Positions 50,918 to 62,929 are shown, counted from the stretch's first letter. The stretch: DNA of 64,000 nt from Chrysomallon squamiferum (GCA_012295275.1 CM022671.1:32681927-32745926); one strand, 5' to 3'. The notes: generated by a model not told the origin, from the sequence alone. Program-made: numbers and translations.

Positions 50918-51276
50918 ATGAATCAGTCCGTGCAGCTGTACAGACATTTGTTGAGGATAATACGACAGTTACCAGAGAACGCGCAGTCCTATTACAAAAA
51001 CTATGTTCGTCAGGTAAAGAAGGCCATCACTTCAGGAGAAAATCCGTAAATGTTGGTGCGGGTTCCCATCTAGTCATGTCGGTGTTACATCAGACCTGTC
51101 ATGAAAATTATCTAACTTATGGAACTCGGGAAAATGCTTTAATACAATAGTAATCATTTTTGACAGAATAACAATTGAATGTAAACTGTGAGGTGTCACA
51201 TACGATTTCATGAAGCGACTGATAGACATTAACTGTAATTTCATTGATAATACTATTAATAGGATTTGGCACTAGT

Positions 51277-51316
<40 letters not shown>

Positions 51317-53434
51317 ATGTAAACTGATTGATTTTGAAATTTAGGTCTGTGCCTTGACATTGTGGGTTTTATAAAATATTTTGCTATTACAGTAACTTTA
51401 ATAATATAATATAAAAAAGAATGTCTAATCAGCCAATTCTTTTATGGTACACTTATATAATTGTATTATTATTACTTTGAGAATTAAGACCCACTTTTTA
51501 CAAAGTGTAAAGTTGAGTAACATCTTTGTTCTGGTATGAAGAAATATAATGTTAAAGCATATTTAGCATTATTAAGTAATAACATTTTTACAGTTTAAAA
51601 AAATGTGATATTTATATAGTGAAAATCTAGGAGTTGCCATCAAAATGTGTCAGTGACATTTTTCATATTATATCAAATATCAAACTTAGATTAGATTAGA
51701 TATACAATGCCATAAAATATTTGTGTTGTATGTTGATAATGCTCTGTCCATAACAGTGTCATCCATTGTCATACCTGACATACACAAAAACATTGGACCA
51801 TATTTTCTTACAGTGTTTTAATAGATGAAAACAGTTTATTTGAAAAGGAGATGCATATATCATGTGTGTGTGTGTGTGTGTGCATATGAATATTCAGTAT
51901 GTATATGTATAGACAATGTCCAAATTTAAAATTTTAATATAATCACCTAAATTATCATTTGTTTTCTATTTCATTTTTAAATTCATTACATACTCAGCTA
52001 CAGTTTGCAAATTAGGAAATAATGGGTGTAAATGTGTCTCAAGTAATTGACTGTAGATTTATTTTTAGAATACCTTTTTCAGCAGTGACTGGATAGTAAA
52101 AGCTTGTAAAGAGTAATTTAATAAGATATATCATTAACTGTTACAGGTTTTCAAGCACTTGGTTTCTGTATAATAATATCACTGTTTCAAGGGCAGGTTT
52201 CATTATTTTTAATCTTTATTTCCACAGGAAAGTATACAACTTATCAGAAGGTGCATGTAAAAGGTTACTTGATGCTAACTGATAAAAATCATCCATAAAG
52301 TGGCAGTTTCCTTTCTGATCTCATCATTATATTACGGGTTTCTCCATATTGTAATAATAATATTGTTATTTTACAATAAACAGATGATTAATGTTAAATT
52401 TATGGCAAAAATACCAAAAACTGGCTAAGCTGTCATTAAAGTTTCTTTCATTTTCCTGTTGTTTCTGTTGACAGGGATTTAGAAGTCATGCATTGGAGAA
52501 TGATGAAGAAAGAATTACACAGATTATCAAGCGTGCAAAAGAAGATGCTGAATGGATCTTGAAAAAGGTAATTACAGGAGCCATAGTTTTCTGTATGGAA
52601 ATTGTTGCTGGAATTTGTTTTAAAAATAAAATATAAGATATAAAAGAAATATATATAAATAAAGAATAAAAAATAATGGTAAATAAAAAAATAAAAATAA
52701 AAATTATTAATGATAATAATTTCTTTTATTTCATGACACACAGAGTGTACTAAATAATTCTCTCACTGGATGCAGAAAGTTGCAAAAAGCAAAATGCCAA
52801 GGATTTTTATCTATATGTCTCTTTATTATTCTCAAAAAATATTCTGCCAATTTATTCTCCGTTGTTACTGAAGTAAAAGAATGAATTTTTAAAAAGTTTA
52901 CTTACACAGATTGCCTAACAAAAATAGATTATTTCCTGAAATAAAATACAATGACTCCCACAAAGTACTTCTCCCAGAATGAAAGGGCAAATAAAAAATT
53001 ACAAAATATATAAAATATTTTTTTTTTTTTTAAATATTCTAAAATAAGGAAGATATTAAAAAAAAAAAAAAAAAAAGAAAAAATACAGTAAATAAAGAAA
53101 AAATAATGATAAAAAACAGAGAACCTTGCATGTCACATTTTAAAATGTGTGTGGGAACAAATACATATATACTATATCTGACTATTTACTTTATTTTTTT
53201 AAACTAATATAACTTATAAGCTAATAATACAATGTTACAACAAAATTATTTGACTGGAAGTTTCTTTAAACTGCATTGTTTTTTTTGACATGAATGAGAA
53301 AGAGACAATCAGAGATCATCTGTAAATTAAAATAAATTGAAATACATTCATTCATTCATTATGTGATTACTCTGTTAACTTACTTTTTTCAAATTCTTAT
53401 TACTATTTTTTGGTCTTTTTAGTACAAGAAATGA
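50918..53434 (+). CDS. LYRM9: LYR motif-containing protein 9-like
   Basis: Three coding exons, 50918-51013, 52475-52567 and 53423-53434, all in phase 0, encode 66 residues. Residues 6-13 (QLYRHLLR) are the LYR motif. The sequence goes on with [18 protein letters not shown], with the conserved Phe shortly after the YY-K-YVR helix, then [20 protein letters not shown] and a last exon that codes only Tyr-Lys-Lys-stop. The length and the three-helix layout match LYRM9, a small LYR-family protein. LYR proteins typically work in mitochondria with acyl carrier protein, in Fe-S or respiratory-complex assembly. LYRM9's own role is poorly defined. Splice sites are gtaaag, ttgacag, gtaatt and tttttag. 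The ATG at 50918 is chosen because it is the first in frame and gives the family's usual N-terminus. Confidence 0.88.
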
Positions 53435-53603
53435 TCTCACAAGAAATAAACTGTATTGGTTTATGCAGTGCATCAAGACCTTGGAGAATGCAGCTATCCC
53501 ATCATGCCAGGCATTTCCTGAAGCTGTTCTTTGTGTGTGGGTGAATTGTGTTAAGAGAAGAACAAAATAATTATTCTTTTATTCTTTGTCACAGTTGACA
53601 AAA

Positions 53604-53648
<45 letters not shown>

Positions 53649-54355
53649 AAATAAAAAACATATATTTTGAATATAACATTTGTTTGTTGTTTCCTTATCT
53701 GAATTATCTTTAACATGAACATAAATCAAGATATTCTTCAGTTTTGTAATACCATGTCCATACTGATGTTCTTCACATGTAACAGAAACATACCATCTAC
53801 ATTTGTTTAATATATATTTTAAAATCACTCTAACTTGTCTGAATAAGTATTTACTTGGTATTTATATACCATTTGGTTTTGACATACGTGTGAAGGTTAT
53901 ATTGGAAAGGATCTATAATTTTATTAAACAATATTTTGTAGAATTTTTATAATTACAATTAAAGTGTTTGTATTCACAAAACTTTTGTTTTGAAGATGTT
54001 GCAGAAACACAAATGAAATTGAATAATGATTTGAAAAAGTTATATTTGACAGGATTTATTATTTTAGAGAATGTAATGAATAGTTATTTGTAAGGCCTGC
54101 ATTTAAAATGTACAAACCAATATCTATATATAAAAATGTCTTACTGCAAATCATAAAATTGTGCATTCAACTGATCCATTATAAACTGCACAGTAAAAAT
54201 AAACACTGCTGAAATTTCTGTTTTCTACCAAAATGTCTTTCCTTCACAATTATTTGTATGTAGTTTTCTTTTTAAATAAATAAGCTTTTCAGCTGGTTAC
54301 ATTCATTTATAATTATATCTATATACATATTATAATTTTTTTGAGTTGATAAAAA
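53435..54355. other. LYRM9-like 3' UTR and AT-rich intergenic sequence
   Basis: The first 150 bases after the stop are ordinary unique sequence likely belonging to the 3' UTR. They are followed by a 44-base A-run at about 53604-53646 and AT-rich DNA without exons. Confidence 0.5.
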
Positions 54356-54362
54356 TAAATAA

Positions 54363-56404
54363 GAGCTTTACAATTGTGCATTCAAATCCTTTGACCTATT
54401 ATAAATGGTGACATGGTTCAGACAAAACAAATCAGGTAACAACTACACTTTACATCTGATACTCCTCATACTGAGGACAGACACACATTTGTAACCTTGA
54501 CCTACGTTTTATTAAAGACCATCAAGGTGAAAAGATTTTCTGCGCTGCTAGAAACAGTGCTATGGAGAAAAGAGAATATCCTGACGTGTTATCCACAAAC
54601 TACATACAACTTCATGTTTTATATAAGATTTTTAAAACGTTTTTTTGATTAAACTATATCAGAATTTAATTCTAATGAAAGATATTAAAAAACAATGTTA
54701 GCTAATAAAATCAATTTTGAAAATGATTCTCTCTAAATAATAAGTATATTATTTGAAGTTTTTATTTATTTTGAAATACTTTATTTAAAACTTGAAAATT
54801 TACAGATTTAGAATTTCAGAAAATATAGTTTCTTGTTCTTTGATTATTTAGTAATATTACATATCTTTCTTTATTAAATCATGTAAGACTTCATATTTAT
54901 TGATTATCAGAAAATTAACATGATTTATTACACTTTTATTAAAACATGAAATAGTTCATTATTGACTTTGTAACTAGAACCACTAACAAATCTTGATGTG
55001 TTGATTTTTTCCATTTTCCATTATTATTATTATTAGAACATTTATCATTATTGTTATTATTATCATCATCATCATCAGCAGCAGCATTATTATTATATAA
55101 TAGATGCACCTAGAGTGAGTATTATACCAAAGAATCATTCCAGAGTTGAGCTGGGAAAACGTTTGGTATTACGCTATACTGCTGACAGTAATCCTGACAA
55201 TGTAACATTTGAATGGCTATTTGGTTCAAAACACCTGACCAGTGGTTCCATGGTTCAGATCTCCTCATTTAGTCAGTTGGACCAAGGAAAGTATACCTGT
55301 TTATCGGACAGTTATTGTTACTGGTAAAATCATAGATATACAATATTTTTGTATTTGTTTAGACATTTGAAATACTGTTATATTTATTTAGATGTTTGAA
55401 ATACTTTTACATTTATTTAGATATATAAAATACTGTTATATTTATTTAGATGTATGAAATACTGTTAGTGGTAAATAATACAGAGATAATAGTGTTATAT
55501 TTATTTAGATGTTTGAAATACTGTTATATTTATTTAGAAATACTGTTAATGGTAAATAATACATATATAATATATTTATTTAGATGTATGAAATACTGTT
55601 ACTGGTAAATTATACATTATATGACATTTTTTATACAGTATTATATTTATTTAGATGTATAAAATACTATTATAATTAGATGAATGAAATAATGTTATAT
55701 TTATTTATAAGTACGAAACAAATGCACAAATATTTAATATAAAAATATGCACAATGCTAATCTGAATAATTGATGTATATTGCTTTCTACTTTTTTTGGA
55801 AAGAAATATGAAATTTATATGAAAATGAATATTTTTGTAAAACAATTATTTTGGTGTGTTATGTTATTATAATTTATTCTTCAACATTACAGTTCCATTG
55901 TCATTTTACACATTCCAACAAACAAGCAAAAAATATAAACACACCCCAAAACTACAACAAACAAACAAAAAACAACATTATACAATAAAATTCAAAAATC
56001 GTTATAGGAATATGATATATTTCATAATTATTTTAAAAAAATCAAAGCTAAGTAATTCATATATTATAAAATGTGGAATAAATAGCTGACAAATTGCTTT
56101 TTGTTGTTTTAGTTCTGGAATCAGCCCCTGAATGGTGCTACTGCAGAAATGAGTCACAAACTTCAGTGAATCTGAGATGGAAGCACAAATCAAATAAGGT
56201 GTCTAAATTTACAGTGGAGCAATGCTTGTCTGCCGAACACCATTTTATAACAGTCCAAGAATCAGTCATTAAAAGCGATGAAACAACATTTTTCTCATCT
56301 GAAATCAGATTCTACATATTATTTGAAAGTTTACTGCTCAGCAAATAAAGGTTACAGCAATTTCTGTTTAACTGTCTGCAATACTTTGCCTGCCTCGATT
56401 GATA
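54363..56404 (+). pseudogene. Broken immunoglobulin/fibronectin-III receptor-like gene
   Basis: Three domain remnants lie in order. First, an Ig domain relic at about 54363-54595 is scattered over frames: YNCAFKS, YYKW-stop-HGSDKTNQ, DRHTFVTLTY, then FIKDHQGEKIFCAARNSA. Second, an Ig exon at 55104-55323 begins APRVSIIPKNHSRVELGKR and ends LDQGKYTCLSDS. The first conserved Ig cysteine is Tyr here (LVLRYTADSNP) and the Trp is kept (FEWLFG). Third, a fibronectin-III-like exon at 56113-56404 has TSVNLRWKHKSN, then a one-base shift, then STYYLKVYCSANKGYSNF. Domains of this kind make cell-surface adhesion or immune receptors. Nonsense and frameshift lesions and the lost disulfide indicate a pseudogene. 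No signal peptide or transmembrane exon was found. Confidence 0.65.
55345..55690. repeat. Degenerate ~30 bp minisatellite between Ig and FN3 exons
   Basis: About nine units of ATTTATTTAGATGTATGAAA followed by TACTGTTA. Confidence 0.85.
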
Positions 56405-56624
56405 GTAAGTAAGATGTTTGTTTTCTCAATCTGAAGACTGATGAAAAATTTTGTTTTTATTGTTTATAAAACAATATTATAATTTTTTTTTTTTTCAAAG
56501 GTAAATCCTAAAGTGACCATATTATTTTCTTCATTTTTAAATTAACAATATAAATAAAGGATGTAAAAGTTATTTTCTATTTGTTGTTACTTTCTGTATT
56601 ATTTGGATTTTACTTAGGAATATT

Positions 56625-56710
56625 CATATAATCAAGATTTAGGAATATTCATATCATTAAGTTTTAGGAATATTCATATAATTAAATTGTAGGAATATTT
56701 TCGAATATAT
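56625..56710. repeat. ~27 bp repeat, four units
   Basis: TAGGAATATTCATATAATTAA-type units at the 3' side of the Ig/FN3 pseudogene. Confidence 0.85.
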
Positions 56711-56874
56711 TAGGCAAGACTGGTATGTATGAATTATTCCATCATTCTTCTTTGTGATAAAATTATACATGAAAGGCTATGATCGTGTTTTTTAGGTAAA
56801 ACGTCCCTGCATGCAAACCACGTTTCCAGTGCATCACATGCAGCACATCAAACTTGAATACGAGGGTTATAAAA

Positions 56875-56949
56875 ATGCAAGGTTTTGGAATACTTCTGTT
56901 CGTTATTTTTGTTCTGACCCTACACCAAACAAATGCGACGACTGAGTGA
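56875..56949 (+). other. Signal-peptide-like mini-ORF overlapping the Tc1 fragment
   Basis: MQGFGILLFVIFVLTLHQTN followed by Ala-Thr-Thr-Glu and a stop: 24 codons with the shape of a secretory signal peptide. A TATAAAA lies immediately before the ATG. Its last codons are shared, in another frame, with the start of the Tc1 transposase fragment. It may be exon 1 of a secreted gene interrupted by a Tc1 element, or chance. Confidence 0.25.
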
Positions 56950-57180
56950 ACCGCAACGAAACAACGCCATCAGCCATCAGCCGTTTACAAGCTGGCGAAT
57001 CACCTGTAGCCCGGGTGTTCCATGTATCCCCAAGCACCATCTTGAGATTGTGGTATCGGTTCCAGCAACACCAAACAACACGTGACCGTCCCAGATCAGG
57101 TAGACCACGTGTAACCACCACGGCCCAAGACCGCTACATACGGGTACTTCATCTACGGGAAAGAACCACCACGGCACCAT
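56933..57180 (+). mobile_element. Tc1-like transposase N-terminal fragment with 7-bp duplication
   Basis: From ATG 56933 the frame reads MRRLSEPQRNNAIS. The 7 bases CCATCAG are then present twice in tandem (56967-56973 and 56974-56980), which shifts the frame. The other frame continues SRLQAGESPVARVFHVSPST, RDRPRSGRPRVTTTAQDRYI and LHLRERTTTA. This is the helix-turn-helix and GRPR linker region of Tc1 transposases. The fragment ends abruptly at about 57180 in AT-rich sequence. The DDE catalytic part and inverted repeats are absent, so it is inactive. Confidence 0.85.
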
Positions 57181-57189
57181 GTTAGAGTA

Positions 57190-57813
57190 TATATTAACAT
57201 ATTTTTAAAAAATTAATTAATAGTATGTTTTTTGTTTTTTTTTAGTTCTGGTAAATGTTTCATGCATGAAGCCTAAACAATCTTTATTCATATTATCTGT
57301 AATTTTAAGAACAGTTTACTTACATAAAAGTACTCACTGTTACCGTCTACGAATAATACCTCATTAATATGTCATTTTACTTTTCTATAGTTCTTCAAAT
57401 TGTCCTCCTTCTTCCAAAACAGTTATCTTCGCTGACGTCATATTTCCGAGTAGCAAAATATTCCGAATGATCACAGACATTACCAATTCACATAGTCGTT
57501 ACCCTGCTTTTGCGATGTGTTCTTAAAATAACTCTGCTTTAGACTGTTTATATTAACTATACTGTCATTACTTTGTTATAAATGTTTTCAAAACTGTTAG
57601 CAAAATTAAAAATTTGCTGTACGACACTGTATTTACATTCGCAGTTATGGCGGAAATTTCATGCAGGGAAAATTCAGTGATCTGTGTTTATTCTTTAAAC
57701 TCATAATTTTGAGGTATTATTCTTGCTTAGTAGTTTGTGACTTTTTCTTTTCATCATGAAACAGAACATTTAAAATAACAAATTTTCGTATACATATTTC
57801 AATAAAAAATGAT

Positions 57814-57847
<34 letters not shown>

Positions 57848-58324
57848 GCAACTACAACATTTTCATGTATAAATCGATGATTTCTTTTATTACAGATAGA
57901 AAGATATTCCTTTTCTAATGATTCCCCAATTGTACAATCAACTGGACAGCTTAAGCGTTTTTGATAATTAGTTTCTTAATGTTGTTTCAGTCATCTAGTT
58001 CAGTTTTTGCTGTCATCACCAGAAGTGATTCCTGTTTGATTCGGAGATTATGCGCTGTCTAATTTATATTCTACGTCACTGCAGGAATCTTACTGGTGTA
58101 GCTTTCGCTTCATTTCTAATTTCCACTATACTGAGGTAAATTCATCATATAACCGTTATTCAAGTTATAGCGATTATAATGATGATAATAATAATATTTA
58201 TGACAATAATAATTATTGTTATTATCATCATCATCATTATCGAAACAACTGTATGCCAAATGTCAAATACAGAATAACGTGAATCGAAATTAAAATGACC
58301 CAAAATAATGATAAATAAGAAGGC

Positions 58325-58359
<35 letters not shown>

Positions 58360-58690
58360 CATCGCATAAAAATGTATATACAATATACCGCTTGTTATGT
58401 ATTGATTCCATGTTTACTAATATTAATGACATGACAAATAACAACAAGGTTCAGATCTCAGTAATTTTACTACTAAATGTAATGGTTGAGGATGTTTTTG
58501 ATTATCACTACGCTCAACAACATACAGCACGCCACGTCGCCTATTACGCGAGATCCAGAATACTTTAATACCCAGAGAGATTTATCATCTCTGTCTTTCC
58601 ACTGGTCTGTCAGTCTGTGCCTGTCTGTCTCTCTTTCTGTCTTTCTGTATGTGTGCATTTATATGTATAAATATAATTATATTCGTTTAG
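57190..58690. other. Intergenic sequence without a recognised gene
   Basis: A poly(A) run lies at 57821-57844, mixed TAA/GAT repeats at 58165-58245 and CA repeats at 58324-58362. No convincing exon. Confidence 0.5.
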
Positions 58691-58906
58691 TTTGTTGTCA
58701 GAACTGGAAGATGATTTTGAAGACGGTATAAATTTAGGTAAGTATTTGTTTGATTTTGATTTTATCTACATGAAAACGTCTTTGAAATTTAACTCCGTTT
58801 GAAAATCCACTTTGTATTTATTTTATTATGTTTCTTTGCAGAAAACCACTTTGAAATGGAAAGCAAAGTAAACTGCTCAACCGCAAGTTTATATAATGAC
58901 TTACAG
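58691..58906 (+). CDS. Two candidate small exons of an unrecognised gene
   Basis: Candidate exon 58691-58737 (acceptor tcgtttag, donor gtaagt) reads LLSELEDDFEDGINL and ends in phase 1. Candidate exon 58842-58906 (acceptor ctttgcag, donor gtaaaa) continues in the matching phase as ENHFEMESKVNCSTASLYND and ends in phase 0. Good splice sites and phase agreement support a real pair. The peptide is acidic and not assignable. They could belong to the PR-domain gene further right, but an intervening exon would be needed. Confidence 0.35.
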
Positions 58907-58942
58907 GTAAAATAAAAATTGTATACGTTAGTTTTTATTATT

Positions 58943-59062
<120 letters not shown>

Positions 59063-59851
59063 ATATATATGCATGGGTATGTATATGTGTATGTGTAGTA
59101 TTGGTGTTTATGTTTATGTATGGTTATATAATTGTGTAACTATGTTTGTATCTATGTATATGTGATATGTGTGCGTGTGCTTATCTATATATATCGATAA
59201 ACTAAGTGTTATGCTTTCTTAAAAATCGAACGTTATAATATATCGTTTGGTTTACTATTCAAATAACAGTTTAGAAATCACAGTTATGGCATAGCGTGAA
59301 CAATTATTGATTTATTTAGGTCAGACAATAAGATCATGGCAGTCGGATGCAACAATAAAATCATAACTCGAAAATAATCTTCAAAACATACATACGATTT
59401 ACTAACCTAAATGGAAAACCAATATAAACAGAAGTAAAAAGCTTTAGGGAGCGGTTAGCTAGTTCTGCTGTGTAAACCAATCATTTGAAAAATAATGTAA
59501 AAGGTGTTAATGGTATTTAGCTAACAATTTAAGCATGTAGAAAGCACATTAAGCCAACAATGAACTTTGTAGCTTCAGTTACAGTTAAATAGGTAAACAT
59601 TAAGGATTTCGGTCCATAAAATCATTAGTGGGAGAAAAGAATAAAGCGAACTGAAAAACATATTTTCAGTACATATTCGAAGAGTCGAGCAGAAAAAGGC
59701 TTTTAGAACGAAACTTTAATGTTCTGGACTTTACAGTGTATTTTTAAAAAACATAAATAAATAAACTATTTCCAAAATATAAATAAAAATTTAGCGGTAA
59801 ATAAAAAATATTCTACACTAATAGTGAGAAAAAGTGAAATTAACTATCAAA

Positions 59852-60958
59852 ATGAGAATAAAATTAAATATTGCGTTTTGGGTCTTTTTAATTCCTTTTC
59901 TAAATGTGGAGAAATCAAAATGCAGCGACCGAGAATCGATGATGAAATTGAAGGATTATATTCTTCAAAATCGAACACGACACATCATTCCTCTTTCGTC
60001 AGATGGAAAATTAACAGTTACTGTAATGCTGTTACTCCTATCAATTTTAGAGCTGGACCAAACTCGACAAACCCTTTCAACAAGCTTAGTAATAGTCTTT
60101 AAATGGAATGACAGAAATTTTTCTTGGAAACCAAGTGATTTCGGAGGACATAGAATCTTGTCCGTGAGACCCGAAGATATATGGGTGCCGCCTTTGATAC
60201 TAAGTAATTCTGCTGAAAAATCGACAAAGCCTCATGTTATTTCACTGTCAGTGCTTTATGACGGTGAGGTGACCATGTCTGTTACTGATGTCTACCAAAC
60301 GAGCTGTCCAGTTGATATTTCGGACTATCCTTTTGATGAGCAAAACTGCGCGATTTCTTTCGCTTCGGACTATGATTACAAAATATTAGCTTCAAATGAC
60401 ACATCCTTTATAACTAATCACAGTTTCTACACCAAAAGCAACGAATGGCGTATTACAGACGTCTTTGTGAACACCACGTACGTTCCGCTTTACAGCGGCA
60501 GCATGGCTCATTTTCACTTCAAACTGAAGCGTGAGTGGAAGTTTTATGTTTTAAGCGTCATATTTCCCATGGTGCTTTTATCTTTGCTGAACGCTCTAGT
60601 ATTTCTTCTGCCGGTGGAATCAGGGGAAAAGATGTCTTTCTTGATTTCCATTCTTGTTTCGTACTTCGTGTTTGTGAACTACATCAACGAAGCAATGCCC
60701 AAATCGAAGACGCCTTCGAGGATGGCTATATATTTGGTGTCGGTTCTCTGTCAGAGTTGTTTGTCGATTGCAATAAATCTGTGGATGATCGGGAAACACT
60801 TTAATAAAAGAGCCAAAGTTGCTCCTTGTGATGTTTCTCGTGCACCCGATGCCAAAGACGCAGATATCAATCACAGAAAACGACCTAGATCCGAAGGAAT
60901 AATATTTCTAGTTTTTCTTTTCCTCGCTGTATTTAGTCTGTCAATTTTCGCATTATAA
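59852..60958 (+). CDS. Intronless nicotinic acetylcholine receptor-like Cys-loop subunit
   Basis: An uninterrupted 368-codon frame from ATG 59852. A signal peptide (MRIKLNIAFWVFLIPFLNVE) leads into the extracellular ligand-binding domain. The Cys-loop is Cys152-x13-Cys166 with the classic SDYPFDEQN inside. Four membrane helices lie at about 230-254, 258-283, 291-313 and 348-367. The M1-M2 link has GEK, as in cation-selective subunits. Departures: the usual W-x-P-D is WVPP (111-114), loop C has no vicinal cysteine pair so it is not an alpha-type subunit, and the M3-M4 cytoplasmic loop is only about 34 residues. Most nicotinic genes have many introns, so a single coding exon suggests an origin by retroposition; expansions of nicotinic-like subunits are known in molluscs. 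Whether it forms a functional channel cannot be told. Confidence 0.9.
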   Translation: MRIKLNIAFWVFLIPFLNVEKSKCSDRESMMKLKDYILQNRTRHIIPLSSDGKLTVTVMLLLLSILELDQTRQTLSTSLVIVFKWNDRNFSWKPSDFGGHRILSVRPEDIWVPPLILSNSAEKSTKPHVISLSVLYDGEVTMSVTDVYQTSCPVDISDYPFDEQNCAISFASDYDYKILASNDTSFITNHSFYTKSNEWRITDVFVNTTYVPLYSGSMAHFHFKLKREWKFYVLSVIFPMVLLSLLNALVFLLPVESGEKMSFLISILVSYFVFVNYINEAMPKSKTPSRMAIYLVSVLCQSCLSIAINLWMIGKHFNKRAKVAPCDVSRAPDAKDADINHRKRPRSEGIIFLVFLFLAVFSLSIFAL

Positions 60959-61299
60959 ATTTTAGATATGTCCGTCATTATTTAATTTTAAAATTTAGCA
61001 CTTATTTCTTTTTTGTATACTTTAAAAAAAAAATATATATATATATATTTTTTTCCCCTCTGTTATGTAAATTTACTACTGCTCTATCGGATTTTAAATT
61101 ACCACATATCTATCATTCTCCATACTTCAGTTTATCACAAGTCTGTCAGTTTTAGTATTCTAATTTACAGTTTTCGCATTACTGTAATGTTTATTTATAT
61201 TGTTTACAAATCTGTGTTAATATATGTGTAAGCCTCTCACCAATGTTCTGCTAGAATTTATATATTTATTCAACTATAAACATATTCCCTAGACAGTTC

Positions 61300-62400
61300 T
61301 CTGTGAGAATTTATCTACAATTTGCTACAGACGTTGATACTACACAGTTGTTTGATAAGTTATTTACAGTTTACTACAGACGTACACAGTCCAGAGGTAT
61401 GTGAGAATTTATCTACACTTTACTAGAAACGCTTATAATACAGAGTTGTGTGAGGATGTATCTACACTTTACTAGAAACGCTTATAATACAGAGTTGTGT
61501 GAGGATGTATCTACACTTTACTAGAAACGCTTATAATAGAGAGTTGTGTGAAGATGTATCTACACTTTACTAGAAACGCTTATAATACAGAGTTGTGTGA
61601 GGATGTATCTACACTTTACTAGAAACGTTTATAATACAGAGTTGTGTGAGGATGTATCTACACTTTACTAGGAACGTTTATAATACAGAGTTGTGTGAGG
61701 ATGTATCTACACTTTACTAGAAACGTTTATAATACAGAGTTGTGTGAGGATGTATCTACACTTTACTAGAAACGTTTATAATACAGAGTTGTGTGAGGAT
61801 TTATCTACACTTTACTACAGAGGTGTCTGATAATGTATCCACACTTTACTGGAAAATATACAGTACAGAGTTGTGTGAGGATTTATCTGCACTTTGCTAT
61901 AGGCATATACAATATAGAGTTGTGTGACAATTTGTCTATACTTTACTAGTAACGTATGCAATACAGTGTTATATGATAATTTATCTACACTTTACCAGAA
62001 ACGCATACAATACAGAGTTGTGTGATAATTTATCTACACTTTACTAGAAACGTACAAAATACAGAGGTTTGTGAGGATTTATCTACACTTTACTACAGAC
62101 ATATACAATACAGTTATGTGAGAATTTATCTACACTTTACTAGAAACGTATACAATATAGAGTTGTATGAGGATTTATCTACACTTTACTACAGACATAT
62201 AAAATACAGTTATGTGAGAATTTATCTACACTTTACTACAGGCATATACAATACAGTTATGTGAGAATTTATCTACACTTTACTACAGACATATACAATA
62301 CAGTTATGTGAGAATTTATCTACACTTTACTACAGGCATATACAATACAAAGTTGTGTGAGGATTTATCTACACTTTACTACAGACTTATACACTACAAC
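61300..62400. repeat. 49-bp minisatellite downstream of the receptor gene
   Basis: About 22 units around ATCTACACTTTACTAGAAAC and ACAGAGTTGTGTGAGGATG. The spacing is exactly 49 bases in the homogeneous part (61441-61800); later units vary at the 'tactagaaacg/tactacagaca' position. The plus-strand Tyr/Leu-rich frame across it is repeat-derived. Confidence 0.95.
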
Positions 62401-62847
62401 ATTCTTTATTTGAGAAGGTACCTTCACCGGAATTTTAACAACTACATTTCCCGCTTCTTTGAAAGGTTTTATAACCTTAATTGAGATACTTACATTATAT
62501 ATTTGGTTTTTAAATTTATTTTTCGGAAGACACCCCCCCCCACATACGCACATAAAAATTAAAAATAAAAATAAAATAAGATAAAGCACTGAAGAAATCT
62601 TAAGATATACCATCATGTTGTTAAAGAATAACACTGGTTAATATTTTACACTTTTATTTAGACCTGATTTAGCCTCTTTTTTTTTTTTTTTTTTTTTTTT
62701 TTGAAGTCAAGAGATGTAAATTTTATTCACAGTCTTGGTTTATTTAACATTTTATTCATGGCCTTGGATTACTCAATATTTTACTCAGGGCCTTGAATTA
62801 CTCAATGTTTTATTTAAAAGCTACAATTATTTTTCAACTTTATACAG

Positions 62848-62929
62848 AGATCACTGTGCTGTGAGGTATCAGAATATGAAAGGAAGGGGTCAGACGATGA
62901 GGAGAAAGAATTTGAACTCGATCAAAAAG
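62848..62929 (+). CDS. Candidate exon upstream of the PR-domain exon
   Basis: Acceptor tttatacag and donor gtgacc bound 82 bases. In the only frame that joins the PR exon without a stop it reads DHCAVRYQNMKGRGQTMR and RKNLNSIKK, a basic segment, ending in phase 0. RYQNMK resembles the end of a KRAB-type box (RYRNVK) as found upstream of the PR domain in PRDM9, but that similarity is short. Another frame (EVSEYERKGSDDEEKEFE) is also open but would hit a stop in the PR exon. Confidence 0.35.

Noticed and set aside
56946-57185. Transposase ORF as a gene with its own start
   Set aside because: The frame has no ATG before the conserved part; the true start at 56933 is in another frame because of the 7-bp duplication.
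62022-62264. 80-codon Tyr-rich frame
   Set aside because: Translation of the 49-bp minisatellite variants.
61300-62400. CRISPR-like regular repeats
   Set aside because: Units are directly contiguous 49-base tandem repeats without unique spacers, in animal DNA.
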